Of a stretch of DNA of 51,006 nt, positions 1-7,507 are shown one piece after another (position 1 is the stretch's first letter; every line of letters begins with the position of its first letter). Source of the DNA: Sedimentisphaerales bacterium (GTDB lineage Bacteria > Planctomycetota > Phycisphaerae > Sedimentisphaerales > Anaerohalosphaeraceae). The notes below the pieces were generated by a model. The model was not told the DNA's origin. It saw only the letters and a program-made list of their open reading frames with translations, and made no database searches. Location of the stretch: NCBI GenBank assembly GCA_016930745.1, contig JAFGGE010000099.1:1-51006 (forward strand), given 5' to 3'. A program made the translations under genes and the position numbers.

Positions 1-1108
1 CATTGGAGATGGCCTGATCCACCGTACAGCCGGCGGCCAGAGAGGCATATAGAATATCGGCGGTGCGCAGCAGACCGTGTTTTCGTTCGAACCATCCCTG
101 AAAGGGAAGATGCCAGCGGATCCAATCTCCGACGTGCGAGAGAAAATAGGGATCAAAGGGGCGTCTCGGACGAAAGCGGGAAAATAAAAACGCCAGAAAA
201 AACAGGAACAATGCAAATGCTATTGAGCTGATGGCCCATATGTGTTCCATGATAAAGGATACAAAATCGAACAAAAGCTGAGTGGAGTAGGGAAGAGCCC
301 TATACCCATCGCTCATATCGTTAAGCACTTCGGCATACGTGGGAATAATGAAAATCGACAAAAAAACGATAACCGTTATGGCTACGAAAAGCACCGCCAC
401 AGGATACAGGAGATTGATGGTCTGCACCTTTCGATGCTCGTCGGCCTTTCGGACCATATCCGTCTTGATACTCTCCAGACAATTGGGCAGTTGATGGATT
501 CGCTCGGAGACCATGATGGTCGTCAGGACATCCGACCGACATCGGGGGTACCCCATCTGAATGGCCTCGCCGAGGGAATAGCCGCTTTTAATCCAATGGC
601 TGATGTGGCGAAGGACCCGACCGATTTTCGAAGGATCGTTTTCAGCGGCGCTGTCCAGCGCCATCGGCAACGGCAGATTCTGTCGCATGCTGGAGGCCAA
701 AGTGGAGACCACATGCAGGGCCAAAGAATTCCGGGAGGTCAGGTGATAGCGTATGGTAAAGGCCACAAACAAGACGAACAAGACCGGGCCGAACGGCTGA
801 AACAGGGCCACGAGCAGCACAAGACCGAAAAGATACCACAGGATTGCGATGATCCAGTCTACTGCTACATAGGGCCATCGGGGGGGAGGGGCCTGGCGGC
901 CGCGAATCTTGAGGATAAGCAGGGTGATCGGAAAAAAGGTGATGGAGAGAAAAAAAGCGGGAAGATTCGGTTGTTCCACATCCGTAAACAAGGAGAGCCC
1001 GATACACACCAGACTCAGGATCGGAGAGGCGATCAGTCCGACGCCCGGCATGACGAAGGTAAACCAGAGGCACAGGAGCAAGATCAAAAAGACGACAAGT
1101 AATACCAT
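1..1108 (-). CDS. Second GspF-like type II secretion/pilus inner-membrane protein (partial, C-terminus beyond window)
   Basis: The minus frame is open from the ATG at 1108 to the window edge, about 369 residues with no stop seen. The N-terminus is strongly hydrophobic, with several membrane segments in the first ~150 residues. A T2SSF-like domain follows: a cytoplasmic helical part (QNLPLPMALDSAAENDPSK), a segment like the GspF signature (SGYSLGEAIQMGYPRCRSD), then a membrane hairpin (VAVLFVAITVIVFLSIFIIP) like the one in the upstream GspF. It starts 11 bases after the stop of that gene, and an AGGAG ribosome site overlaps the stop, so the two are probably translated together. Tandem F-domain proteins would act as the inner-membrane platform for a pseudopilus motor. 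The extra N-terminal membrane segments are unlike classical GspF. Several overlapping frames here are open by chance. Confidence 0.75.
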   Translation of the reverse strand, partial: MVLLVVFLILLLCLWFTFVMPGVGLIASPILSLVCIGLSLFTDVEQPNLPAFFLSITFFPITLLILKIRGRQAPPPRWPYVAVDWIIAILWYLFGLVLLVALFQPFGPVLFVLFVAFTIRYHLTSRNSLALHVVSTLASSMRQNLPLPMALDSAAENDPSKIGRVLRHISHWIKSGYSLGEAIQMGYPRCRSDVLTTIMVSERIHQLPNCLESIKTDMVRKADEHRKVQTINLLYPVAVLFVAITVIVFLSIFIIPTYAEVLNDMSDGYRALPYSTQLLFDFVSFIMEHIWAISSIAFALFLFFLAFLFSRFRPRRPFDPYFLSHVGDWIRWHLPFQGWFERKHGLLRTADILYASLAAGCTVDQAISN

Positions 1109-1119
1109 CGATCCGGCTC

Positions 1120-2322
1120 CTACATCAAGACCTGAGTGATTTTAATGAGAGGCAGGAACATGGCTATGACCGCCAACGCCACGACCGAGCCGACAACGAT
1201 CAGCATCGCCGGCATCAGGATCGCCTGAAGACGGGATTGCAGGGACCGTGTCTGATCGGAATACATTTGTCCCAGATTGTGCAGGTTGTCCTGCAGTTCG
1301 TTGCGCTGGCTGCCCAGTTGGATCGAATAGAGAAACAGCCGCGGGATGAGGCGGCATTCCATGCCCGCTTCCATGATCGCTTCCCCCTGTTCGATATGCT
1401 GAGCGAGGCGGCCGGCTTCCCATTTCAGTGTTTCGCTGCCCGCCGAGGCCGAGCCCAGGCGGACGCAGGTGGGCATGGTGGCGCCGGCGCCGACCAGAAC
1501 GGCCATCGCCTCGGCCATCCGGGCCAGGATGCCGCAGTGGTACAACCTGCCGAGGATCGGCATGGCCAGCAGGACCGATTCCTTGAAGCGACGCCCGACC
1601 GGAGTGGCCGTTAACAAGCCGTAAAGAACCAGAAACAATGCAATGAACAAGCCCACCCCAATCCAGAAAGGAACCACATATTGCGCGGCGGTGATAAAGA
1701 GGCGGGTCAGAAACGGCAGACCGGCCAGGGAGTCATAAAACATGTCCCGCACAATCTCGGCATAATACGGCACAACGACACTGAAGAGGAACGTAATAAT
1801 CGCTGCGCCGATGGCCAGGACCACAACAGGATACGCCATGGATTCGAAAATGATCCTCCGGGTGCGCGAGCCGATTTCCAGATGACGGTTCAGGCTGGTC
1901 AGCATATCACTGAGACGTCCGGTTTCCACGCCGGCCTTGAGAATCATTCCATAAAGGGGAGGAAACTGGTGTTGTCGTTTTTCTACGGCCTGATCAATGG
2001 TCAAGCCCGATTCCATTTCCTGGACGAGGTCATCGATCAGCCTGCGCATCCGACCAGACCCGGCGTCGCGGGCCAGTTGCCGCAGGCCTTTTTCCAGAGG
2101 AATGCCTGCTTTGGCGATGGAGGCAAGCTGCTGATTGAACAGGAGAAACTCGCTTCGTCCGATGCTGCTTTGGGGCGTCGTTTCCCTGGTCTTTTCCACT
2201 TCATTCACCGTCAGCTTCATGTCCTGCAAAAGCTGCGTGGCCTGTTCCGGAGAAGCGGCCTCGATCGAGCCCCGCATGAGCCGGCCGCCCTCCGTCAGAG
2301 CGTTGTATCGAAAGATCGCCAT
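1120..2322 (-). CDS. gspF: Type II secretion system inner-membrane platform protein, GspF/PilC family
   Basis: 400 residues, the normal length for GspF/PilC. It begins MAIFRYNALTEGGRLMRGSI, the usual beta-strand opening of GspF, and has two T2SSF domains (about 60-185 and 265-390). Each ends in hydrophobic helices: VVVLAIGAAIITFLFSVVVP in the first, and a C-terminal MLIVVGSVVALAVIAMFLPL. The motif GMILKAGVETGRLSDML is typical of the family. The ATG at 2322 has an AGGA ribosome site at good spacing. It lies 57 bases after the GspE-like ATPase and before a second F-domain protein, which supports one operon. The protein is expected to couple the cytoplasmic ATPase to pseudopilin assembly. GspF and PilC cannot be separated on sequence alone; no pilin or secretin gene is visible. 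Confidence 0.9.
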   Translation of the reverse strand: MAIFRYNALTEGGRLMRGSIEAASPEQATQLLQDMKLTVNEVEKTRETTPQSSIGRSEFLLFNQQLASIAKAGIPLEKGLRQLARDAGSGRMRRLIDDLVQEMESGLTIDQAVEKRQHQFPPLYGMILKAGVETGRLSDMLTSLNRHLEIGSRTRRIIFESMAYPVVVLAIGAAIITFLFSVVVPYYAEIVRDMFYDSLAGLPFLTRLFITAAQYVVPFWIGVGLFIALFLVLYGLLTATPVGRRFKESVLLAMPILGRLYHCGILARMAEAMAVLVGAGATMPTCVRLGSASAGSETLKWEAGRLAQHIEQGEAIMEAGMECRLIPRLFLYSIQLGSQRNELQDNLHNLGQMYSDQTRSLQSRLQAILMPAMLIVVGSVVALAVIAMFLPLIKITQVLM

Positions 2323-2379
2323 GTTTGTTCCTGTCTTATCTCAAAAAGTCGGTTTTTTTGCCGCCTTCGTTGCTTAGGG

Positions 2380-3558
2380 TTATTCTTGCCTTACTTTTCC
2401 GATCGTTTTTTCAATTTCCTGCATTGTTGTGATGCCCTCGGCGACCAGACGCCGGGCATCCTGAGCCATCGTCATATGCCCTCGTTTTCGCAGAAGGCCT
2501 TCAAGCTGGTCCAGATCGGTTTTTTGCAGCAGGGCATTTCGCAGGTCTCCCTCCAGCTCGACCAGTTCGGCGATCAGAATCCTCCCGTGAAAACCGCTCT
2601 GAAGACAAGCTTCACATCCGACTGGCTGCCATTGTCCCTCCGGATTGGTCCGTTTACATCGCCGACAGAGTTGACGGACCAGCCGTTGATTGAGTACGGC
2701 GGAGATAGCGCTGGTGACCTGGTAGGGCTCAATGCCCATTTCCAGCAGGCGCAGCAGGGCCCCGGCGGGAGAACCGCTGTGCATGGTGCTCATCAGCAGA
2801 TGGCCGGTCAGGCCTGCTTCGATGGCGATACGGGCCGTTTCGGCATCCCGAATCTCGCCCAGCATCAGCACCTCCGGGTCCTGGCGCAGCAGGGATCGCA
2901 AAGCCACAGGAAACGTCATCTCGGAATAGTTGGCGATCTGGATCTGGGTAACGCCCGAAATCACACGTTCTACCGGATCTTCCAGGGCGACGATGCTTCG
3001 TCCGGAAAAACGTTCCTGGATGTTCCGCAGAAGCGCCCCCAGCGTCGTGCTTTTTCCGCTTCCTGCAGGACCGGTCAGCAAAAGGACTCCTTGCCTCTGG
3101 CCGGCAATCTCCACCAGTTTCGTATGGATATAATCGCTCAAGCCTAGCTGGTCCAGGTGGAGCAATCCTTTGTCTTCATAAAAAAACCGAATCACAGCCC
3201 GCTGGCCGTGAATCGTGGGGAAAACCGCCAGCCGCATGTCCGTAACTCGATCCTGTGTCTTGTCCGGGATAGCCGACGCGAACGGGATACGCCCTTCCTG
3301 AGGCACATCGTTGCGATAGGTCAGCAGGTTTGCCATGACTTTAAGCCGGGTGATGATGTTTTCGGACAAACACGCCGCCAGCTTGTCAACTGTCTGTAAC
3401 TCCCCGTCCAGCCGATACTTAACGAGAATCTGTTGGGATGTCGGTTCAAAATGGATATCGGTGGCGCCCCGCAAAACTGCATCGCTGAGTATATCGGCTA
3501 CCAGGCTAACGACATCGGCGCCGTTTTTGTCTGTTTGTCTTTTTTTGTCGTTTGCCAT
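2380..3558 (-). CDS. gspE: GspE/PilB-type secretion ATPase lacking the N-terminal domain
   Basis: 392-residue motor ATPase. Visible motifs are Walker A GPAGSGKST (163-171), a Walker B region LMLGEIRDAETARIAIEAGL, a His box (LLMSTMHSGSPAGALLRLL) and a zinc-type four-cysteine site (CRRCK ... CEACL, about 299-319) as in GspE/PilB. The protein begins almost directly with the N2 domain (ATDIHFEP). GspE and PilB usually have over 500 residues with a preceding N1/MshEN domain that binds GspL or ligands; it is missing here. An in-frame stop lies upstream of the ATG at 3558, so the short form is not an annotation error in this sequence. No strong ribosome site is seen. ATP hydrolysis would drive pseudopilus assembly through the two F-domain proteins downstream. 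Confidence 0.88.
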   Translation of the reverse strand: MANDKKRQTDKNGADVVSLVADILSDAVLRGATDIHFEPTSQQILVKYRLDGELQTVDKLAACLSENIITRLKVMANLLTYRNDVPQEGRIPFASAIPDKTQDRVTDMRLAVFPTIHGQRAVIRFFYEDKGLLHLDQLGLSDYIHTKLVEIAGQRQGVLLLTGPAGSGKSTTLGALLRNIQERFSGRSIVALEDPVERVISGVTQIQIANYSEMTFPVALRSLLRQDPEVLMLGEIRDAETARIAIEAGLTGHLLMSTMHSGSPAGALLRLLEMGIEPYQVTSAISAVLNQRLVRQLCRRCKRTNPEGQWQPVGCEACLQSGFHGRILIAELVELEGDLRNALLQKTDLDQLEGLLRKRGHMTMAQDARRLVAEGITTMQEIEKTIGKVRQE

Positions 3559-3667
3559 AGATTTATTCTTACACTCCGCTGCCCCCTGTGTCTAGGACGC
3601 GCATAGATCGGTACCGTTATCCAAAAAATGGAAACTTGAATCTAAAAAAGGCGATATCGTGGGATTA

Positions 3668-5245
3668 TTACAGGGACCAGAGGACGGCGTTGACCATTAA
3701 CTGCTGAAAATCGGGGATCTGCCAGTCATTCCAGTGGCCCAGGGACGTGGAAAAGATATTGGCCTGTTTATAACGATGGATCCAGACGACCGGCTCGGGT
3801 TCCTGGCCAACGATCCGCCCGGTCAGCAGTACAACCGCTTTTTCAGCCAGAGGGCCGGATCGATAGAGGGTACCCTCGCTGACAAAGCCATTCGGAGAAA
3901 GACTTTTCAGGATCGGACTGGTCGATGCTGATTCGGCGATTGAGATTCGTGTGCCTTCCTGGGTGTTTCCATAGTGTCCGTTGTAGTTGCCCCCAAGAAC
4001 ATCTTTGTCGAATTCGGGCCACTGGGCCAGAAAAAGGTCTTTGTTGTCCGGATCAGGTACTTGTGCCCGAGCATCGAAGGCATGGCTGGCTGTACGTATG
4101 CCGATGAGTGGTTTCCCCATGTCCAGGTGATCCCTCAGTATCTGCATTTGTGCATCCGGCAGAACGCGGCGACGGACGAAAACTACCGCCAGATCGGCAT
4201 CGTTCAATGTCTGCATGTTTTCGATGCTGTGCCGCAACGGTCCGTCCGCTTTGGAAATCCCCAGGGCGAAATCGCAGGCGATATGATGTCGGTCTTCCAG
4301 CAGGCGGGCAAATTCAGGCAGCCTCTGATCGGCATGGTATTCCTTCTCGGCCATGAGAAAGACGGTTTTTGGCCTATAGTCGGTCGAAAAGCGGAAGGGG
4401 GCTTTTCCGGTCAGGTCGGTCGAGGCGATGGTAGGGCAGATATGCATTTCAATATATTCGATCACTTGGCTGGTGCCCGCGAAATGATCTACGTACGGCC
4501 AGCGTCGTGAGTTGTACATCGTATCGGTCAGGTCTCGCATGAGAACCACGTTTTTGCCCCAGCGAGCTAAATTGCGAAGACCGAACGGCCGGCCCATCAC
4601 GCACATATTCGTATGAACGCCCATGAGAATCACATTCTTGATGCCTCGGCGTTCAAAAACACTGCCGGTTTCGATTCCGGAATCGCTGATGATGTCTTCG
4701 TTTTGTATCTCGATTGCAGCAATCTGGCTCTTCCATGGGCTATGCTGGCGGCATTGAGGCTTACAGTCGCAGCCGCCGTCGGACTGGTCCACCGGCCAGG
4801 TCAGTCCTTTTTCACATTCCAATTGATTATTCCACTGTCCGATCCAGTCCGGCAGGGCGGCTTTGGGGGTTTCTAAAGCCCGTTTTCGGGCAGGGTGGTC
4901 TCTGTAAGCCTCCATGCACCCGCTGGGGGCATGCACAATCAGTATACCCCTGCCGCGGGCCAGGGATACGACCTGGTTCATGGCCGGGGCCAGATCCTGC
5001 ACACGGGCTGTGGCGCCGCGGCACCAGTGCTGGTCCCACATATCACAGAGAATGATTGCCGTCTGTGCCGGATCCCATATCTGTTTCTCATTGACCATGC
5101 GATAGGCGCCCGGAGCATCTTCTGAAGGGATACGCCTGCGTGCGTTTATGGTTAGTGAATCCGCGGCACAAACGACCTGAACACCCAGGATAGTCAAGAT
5201 GGCCAAAAGGATGGACAATCTGCGAAGGGAACGTGCGTTTTCCAT
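3668..5245 (-). CDS. Exported isochorismatase-family hydrolase fused to a ThuA-like domain
   Basis: 525 residues. A signal peptide (hydrophobic LSILLAILTILGVQVVCAA) predicts export. Residues ~55-285 form an isochorismatase-like cysteine hydrolase: IILCDMWDQHW carries the catalytic Asp68 and GVHTNMCVMGRP the nucleophile Cys215. Residues ~293-525 resemble ThuA, a class I glutamine-amidotransferase-like fold tied to trehalose/keto-sugar use (KTVFLMAEKEYHADQRLPEF ... SLGHWNDWQIPDFQQLMVNA). A cysteine-rich insert (C144, C159, C161, C165) sits before the nucleophile and may hold a metal or disulfides. The ATG at 5245 has an AGGAG site about 9 bases upstream. The substrate is unknown; neighbouring exported sugar enzymes suggest carbohydrate or amide catabolism outside the cytoplasm. 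The fold assignment is firm for the first domain and good for the second. Confidence 0.82.
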   Translation of the reverse strand: MENARSLRRLSILLAILTILGVQVVCAADSLTINARRRIPSEDAPGAYRMVNEKQIWDPAQTAIILCDMWDQHWCRGATARVQDLAPAMNQVVSLARGRGILIVHAPSGCMEAYRDHPARKRALETPKAALPDWIGQWNNQLECEKGLTWPVDQSDGGCDCKPQCRQHSPWKSQIAAIEIQNEDIISDSGIETGSVFERRGIKNVILMGVHTNMCVMGRPFGLRNLARWGKNVVLMRDLTDTMYNSRRWPYVDHFAGTSQVIEYIEMHICPTIASTDLTGKAPFRFSTDYRPKTVFLMAEKEYHADQRLPEFARLLEDRHHIACDFALGISKADGPLRHSIENMQTLNDADLAVVFVRRRVLPDAQMQILRDHLDMGKPLIGIRTASHAFDARAQVPDPDNKDLFLAQWPEFDKDVLGGNYNGHYGNTQEGTRISIAESASTSPILKSLSPNGFVSEGTLYRSGPLAEKAVVLLTGRIVGQEPEPVVWIHRYKQANIFSTSLGHWNDWQIPDFQQLMVNAVLWSL

Positions 5246-5333
5246 TTTACCATTCTCCTATGGGCGGTTCTCCCTTCAGAGGAAAACCATCGAATGCCTT
5301 CGTTACTGCCGTACTCGATTCTGTGCTACCGTG

Positions 5334-5407
5334 GAAAACAGGGTATCCGTTGATACGGCGTATTGCAAAGAAAAATACCTGTTTCGCAGGATGGATACCG
5401 TGTTTTC
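5334..5407. repeat. Nested inverted repeat (cruciform/cloverleaf-like) in a divergent promoter region
   Basis: Outer arms GAAAACAGGGTATCC (5334-5348) and GGATACCGTGTTTTC (5393-5407) pair at 14 of 15 positions. The 44 bases between them can form two more small hairpins: ATAC-GGC-GTAT, and CCTG-TTTCG-CAGG inside ATACCTGTTTCGCAGGAT. The inner ATACCTGTTTCG resembles the right outer arm ATACCGTGTTTTC, so the element can also be read as one inverted and two direct copies of a similar motif. It lies between the divergent ThuA-fusion and methyltransferase genes, just upstream of the methyltransferase promoter. It could be an operator array, a structured leader RNA or a small palindromic mobile element. 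Confidence 0.6.
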
Positions 5408-5430
5408 TCTTTCTGTGAGGAGAAGCCGGC

Positions 5431-5458
5431 TTGCATTGGAGAGAGGAGCTATTATAAT
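5431..5458 (+). promoter_or_regulatory. Predicted sigma-70-type promoter of the methyltransferase gene
   Basis: TTGCAT (5431-5436), 16 bases, then TATAAT (5453-5458). The start site would fall near 5465, about 57 bases before the predicted GTG start. The -10 is a perfect consensus match; the -35 matches four of six. Confidence 0.55.
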
Positions 5459-5521
5459 CTCCGCAAAGTCTCCGATGGATTGGTATAACAAGACGATATT
5501 ATTCGGTAGGAAACAAAGCGG

Positions 5522-6487
5522 GTGGATTATCCAATGCAGCAACCGATGTGCCCTGTCTGTGGAGACGTATTGTCATCCTCACAACGGTATGTATATACGG
5601 CTTGTACGGGGTGCGGTTCGTGGATTTTTATTTCCGACAGGTCCGCCGAGGAGGATAATCGATCTTTTTACAACGCATGGTCGGAACAATCGAGCCAGTT
5701 GCCTTACAGCTATCTGAAAAAGAAAATATTTCGGTTTTACAGCAAACGGGACAAAAAAACGCATGTGCAAATGAACCGAGAATTTGACCGATTGCAGCGA
5801 CAAATACAGGATCGTCTTGCCGGGGACAAGACAATACGTGTCATGGAGGTTGGATTCGGGCAGGGAAGACATCTGGCCGGACTTCTGCAAAAAGGGTGTG
5901 ACGCGTATGGAGTAGACATTTCAGAAGAGGTGGTAAAGGCGTTTCAAAGGAAATATCCCGAGTATACGGATCGTGTTACAGCAGATACGACATTGCATCA
6001 AAAAATCGACATCCTCTATTGTTCCGCTCTGCTGGAACATCTTGACGATCCGATACGGTTTATTGATAGTGTAACGGGATGTCTGAAAGAAGGGGGATTC
6101 TTGATTATCCATGCCCTTCCTGTCCTGAACGAAGATACCTGCGATATGTCTGAAGAAGAGGATATCTGTTTCTGGAAGCCCTGCCATAGAGTGATCTATT
6201 CTCTTGAGGGACTCAAATGGATGTTGAAAGAACAAAACTTTGCGTTAACCGATTGGCAGACCATAGACCCCTACAACAACAGAGTGCTGAGCATGCACCT
6301 GCGAGAAGGATATAGTGAAATTGCCAATATCCGCCACAGTTGTCTTCGAAGCGACAAACTGCCAAGTCTGTATGTTTATACAAACATATGCCGGGAGGCA
6401 ATAACAATTCGATCCAGAGCCTTTATGGGCTCCTTTCTATTTCAGAAAACGAGAAATCCCGGTACAGTAACCGAAACAGGAATATAA
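5522..6487 (+). CDS. Class I SAM-dependent methyltransferase with N-terminal zinc-ribbon-like motif
   Basis: 321 residues from the GTG at 5522; an alternative ATG lies at 5534. The N-terminus has two CxxC pairs (CPVCGD ... CTGCGS) like a zinc ribbon. The methyltransferase core follows: motif I VMEVGFGQGRHLAGLL binds S-adenosylmethionine, GCDAYGVDIS gives the acidic loop, and ILYCSALLEHLDDPIRFID is a typical motif IV region of Methyltransf_11/23 proteins. Similar zinc-ribbon methyltransferases modify sugars, lipids or small metabolites; the substrate here cannot be read. The gene is visibly more AT-rich than its neighbours and stands alone between two minus-strand genes, which may indicate transfer. 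It has its own promoter upstream. Confidence 0.8.
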   Translation: MDYPMQQPMCPVCGDVLSSSQRYVYTACTGCGSWIFISDRSAEEDNRSFYNAWSEQSSQLPYSYLKKKIFRFYSKRDKKTHVQMNREFDRLQRQIQDRLAGDKTIRVMEVGFGQGRHLAGLLQKGCDAYGVDISEEVVKAFQRKYPEYTDRVTADTTLHQKIDILYCSALLEHLDDPIRFIDSVTGCLKEGGFLIIHALPVLNEDTCDMSEEEDICFWKPCHRVIYSLEGLKWMLKEQNFALTDWQTIDPYNNRVLSMHLREGYSEIANIRHSCLRSDKLPSLYVYTNICREAITIRSRAFMGSFLFQKTRNPGTVTETGI

Positions 6488-6505
6488 GCGGGTTTACGAT
6501 AAAAA

Positions 6506-6543
6506 AAGTGTGTTTATGTTGGTATTAGTCGAAAAACACACTT
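6506..6543 (-). terminator. Rho-independent terminator of msrA (possibly bidirectional)
   Basis: AAGTGTGTTT (6506-6515) pairs perfectly with AAACACACTT (6534-6543). On the minus strand the second arm runs into seven T residues, giving a normal intrinsic terminator 47 bases after the msrA stop. On the plus strand it lies shortly after the methyltransferase stop but has no T tract. Confidence 0.7.
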
Positions 6544-6589
6544 CCAGAATACCCCCCCCTGCAAATCTCTGGGTAAATCCGTCTGCGTT

Positions 6590-7291
6590 TCATAAGTGGC
6601 AGTTTTCCAGCCCGCGTTTCTGGAGATATTTTTGGTGATATTCCTCGGCCTGCCAGAAGGTTTGGGCCGGTTCGATCTGTGTAACAATGGTTTTATTGCG
6701 GTGTGTATTCAGTTTGGCCACGCGTTCTTTGGAAACCTCGGCGGCGGCCTTTTGTTCCTTGCTGAAATAAAAGATCACCGAGCGATATTGCTTGCCCACA
6801 TCCGGTCCCTGACGATTGAGCTGGGTAGGATCATGAGACCGCCAGAAGACGTTCAAGAGGTGTTCATAGGGGATTTTCGTCGGATCGTACTCGATGCGGA
6901 CCACCTCGGCATGGCCCGTCCGGTCGGTACAGACCTGCTTGTATGTCGGATTCTCCACATGTCCGCCGGAATAGCCGACGGCCGTGGCCAAAACGCCCGG
7001 CAGGCGTTGAAACGTTGCTTCTACCCCCCAGAAACACCCCGCCCCAAACATCGCCACTTCCCGCTGGACGGGGGCTTGAGTGGATTCATTTTCCATATCG
7101 GGCTTTGCCGTCAAAGCCAATTCCTCGGTCGATTTTGGAGTTGTCTGGTTCATAGCAGGATCCGTTGTTATTGCTGTCCATGGATTTGGATTGCATCCAT
7201 CAACGCCGGTTAAGAGCGGAAGACTGAATATTGCCAGCATAATAGCCGCTGACGCTGTTTTCGTTCGTTTGTTATCATATTTTAATTTCAT
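6590..7291 (-). CDS. msrA: Peptide-methionine (S)-S-oxide reductase, exported/lipoprotein form
   Basis: 233 residues. The MsrA core (about 78-230) has the catalytic motif [12 protein letters not shown] with the active Cys at ~86, AVGYSGG, the signature [15 protein letters not shown], and [20 protein letters not shown]. It repairs oxidised methionine in proteins using thiol reductants. A Cys near the end (ENCHL) may act in recycling. The first ~35 residues are a hydrophobic export signal ending LLTGVDGC, a lipoprotein-like but imperfect lipobox, followed by a ~45-residue linker, so the enzyme is probably tethered outside the inner membrane. The start was set at ATG 7291 because an AGG(TG) ribosome site lies six bases upstream; the longer frame needs a GTG with no such site. 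Confidence 0.93.
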   Translation of the reverse strand: MKLKYDNKRTKTASAAIMLAIFSLPLLTGVDGCNPNPWTAITTDPAMNQTTPKSTEELALTAKPDMENESTQAPVQREVAMFGAGCFWGVEATFQRLPGVLATAVGYSGGHVENPTYKQVCTDRTGHAEVVRIEYDPTKIPYEHLLNVFWRSHDPTQLNRQGPDVGKQYRSVIFYFSKEQKAAAEVSKERVAKLNTHRNKTIVTQIEPAQTFWQAEEYHQKYLQKRGLENCHL

Positions 7292-7325
7292 TATACACCT
7301 CACTGTCTTGGTGGCGCTACTACTA

Positions 7326-7343
7326 CGGCTCCCAACGGAGCCG
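7326..7343. other. Short hairpin in the msrA leader
   Basis: CGGCTCC (7326-7332) and GGAGCCG (7337-7343) form a perfect 7-bp stem with a four-base loop. It lies between the predicted msrA promoter and its start codon, inside the 5' leader, with no T tract on either side. A role in message stability or translation is possible but unproven. Confidence 0.45.
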
Positions 7344-7380
7344 GTTCACGCCGAAACATTCAATTCTATGCGATTCGTTG

Positions 7381-7408
7381 TTTATATGGATAAAAATAGG
7401 GATTTCAA
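7381..7408 (-). promoter_or_regulatory. Predicted promoter of msrA
   Basis: Read on the minus strand: TTGAAA (7408-7403), 16 bases, TATAAA (7386-7381). Both boxes are close to the sigma-70 consensus. The leader to the msrA ATG at 7291 would be about 80 bases. Confidence 0.5.
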
Positions 7409-7458
7409 GGTGCTTACTGGCCAAGTGAAGTTACAGAATGGAATGATTTGTCGGAATC

Positions 7459-7467
7459 TGGTATAAT
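7459..7467 (+). promoter_or_regulatory. Predicted extended -10 promoter of the sugar isomerase/epimerase gene
   Basis: TGGTATAAT (7459-7467) is a perfect extended -10 element; no good -35 box is present, as is common for this promoter type. The start site would be near 7474, 34 bases before the ATG at 7508. Confidence 0.5.
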
Positions 7468-7507
7468 GTCCTATGGGAAATAGTCCTTTTCTGGAAAGGG
7501 TGAGGCA

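Noticed and set aside
1681..3147. 488-codon plus-strand open frame
   Set aside because: Antisense to the GspF and GspE genes; it spans the gap between them, which a real gene would be unlikely to do.
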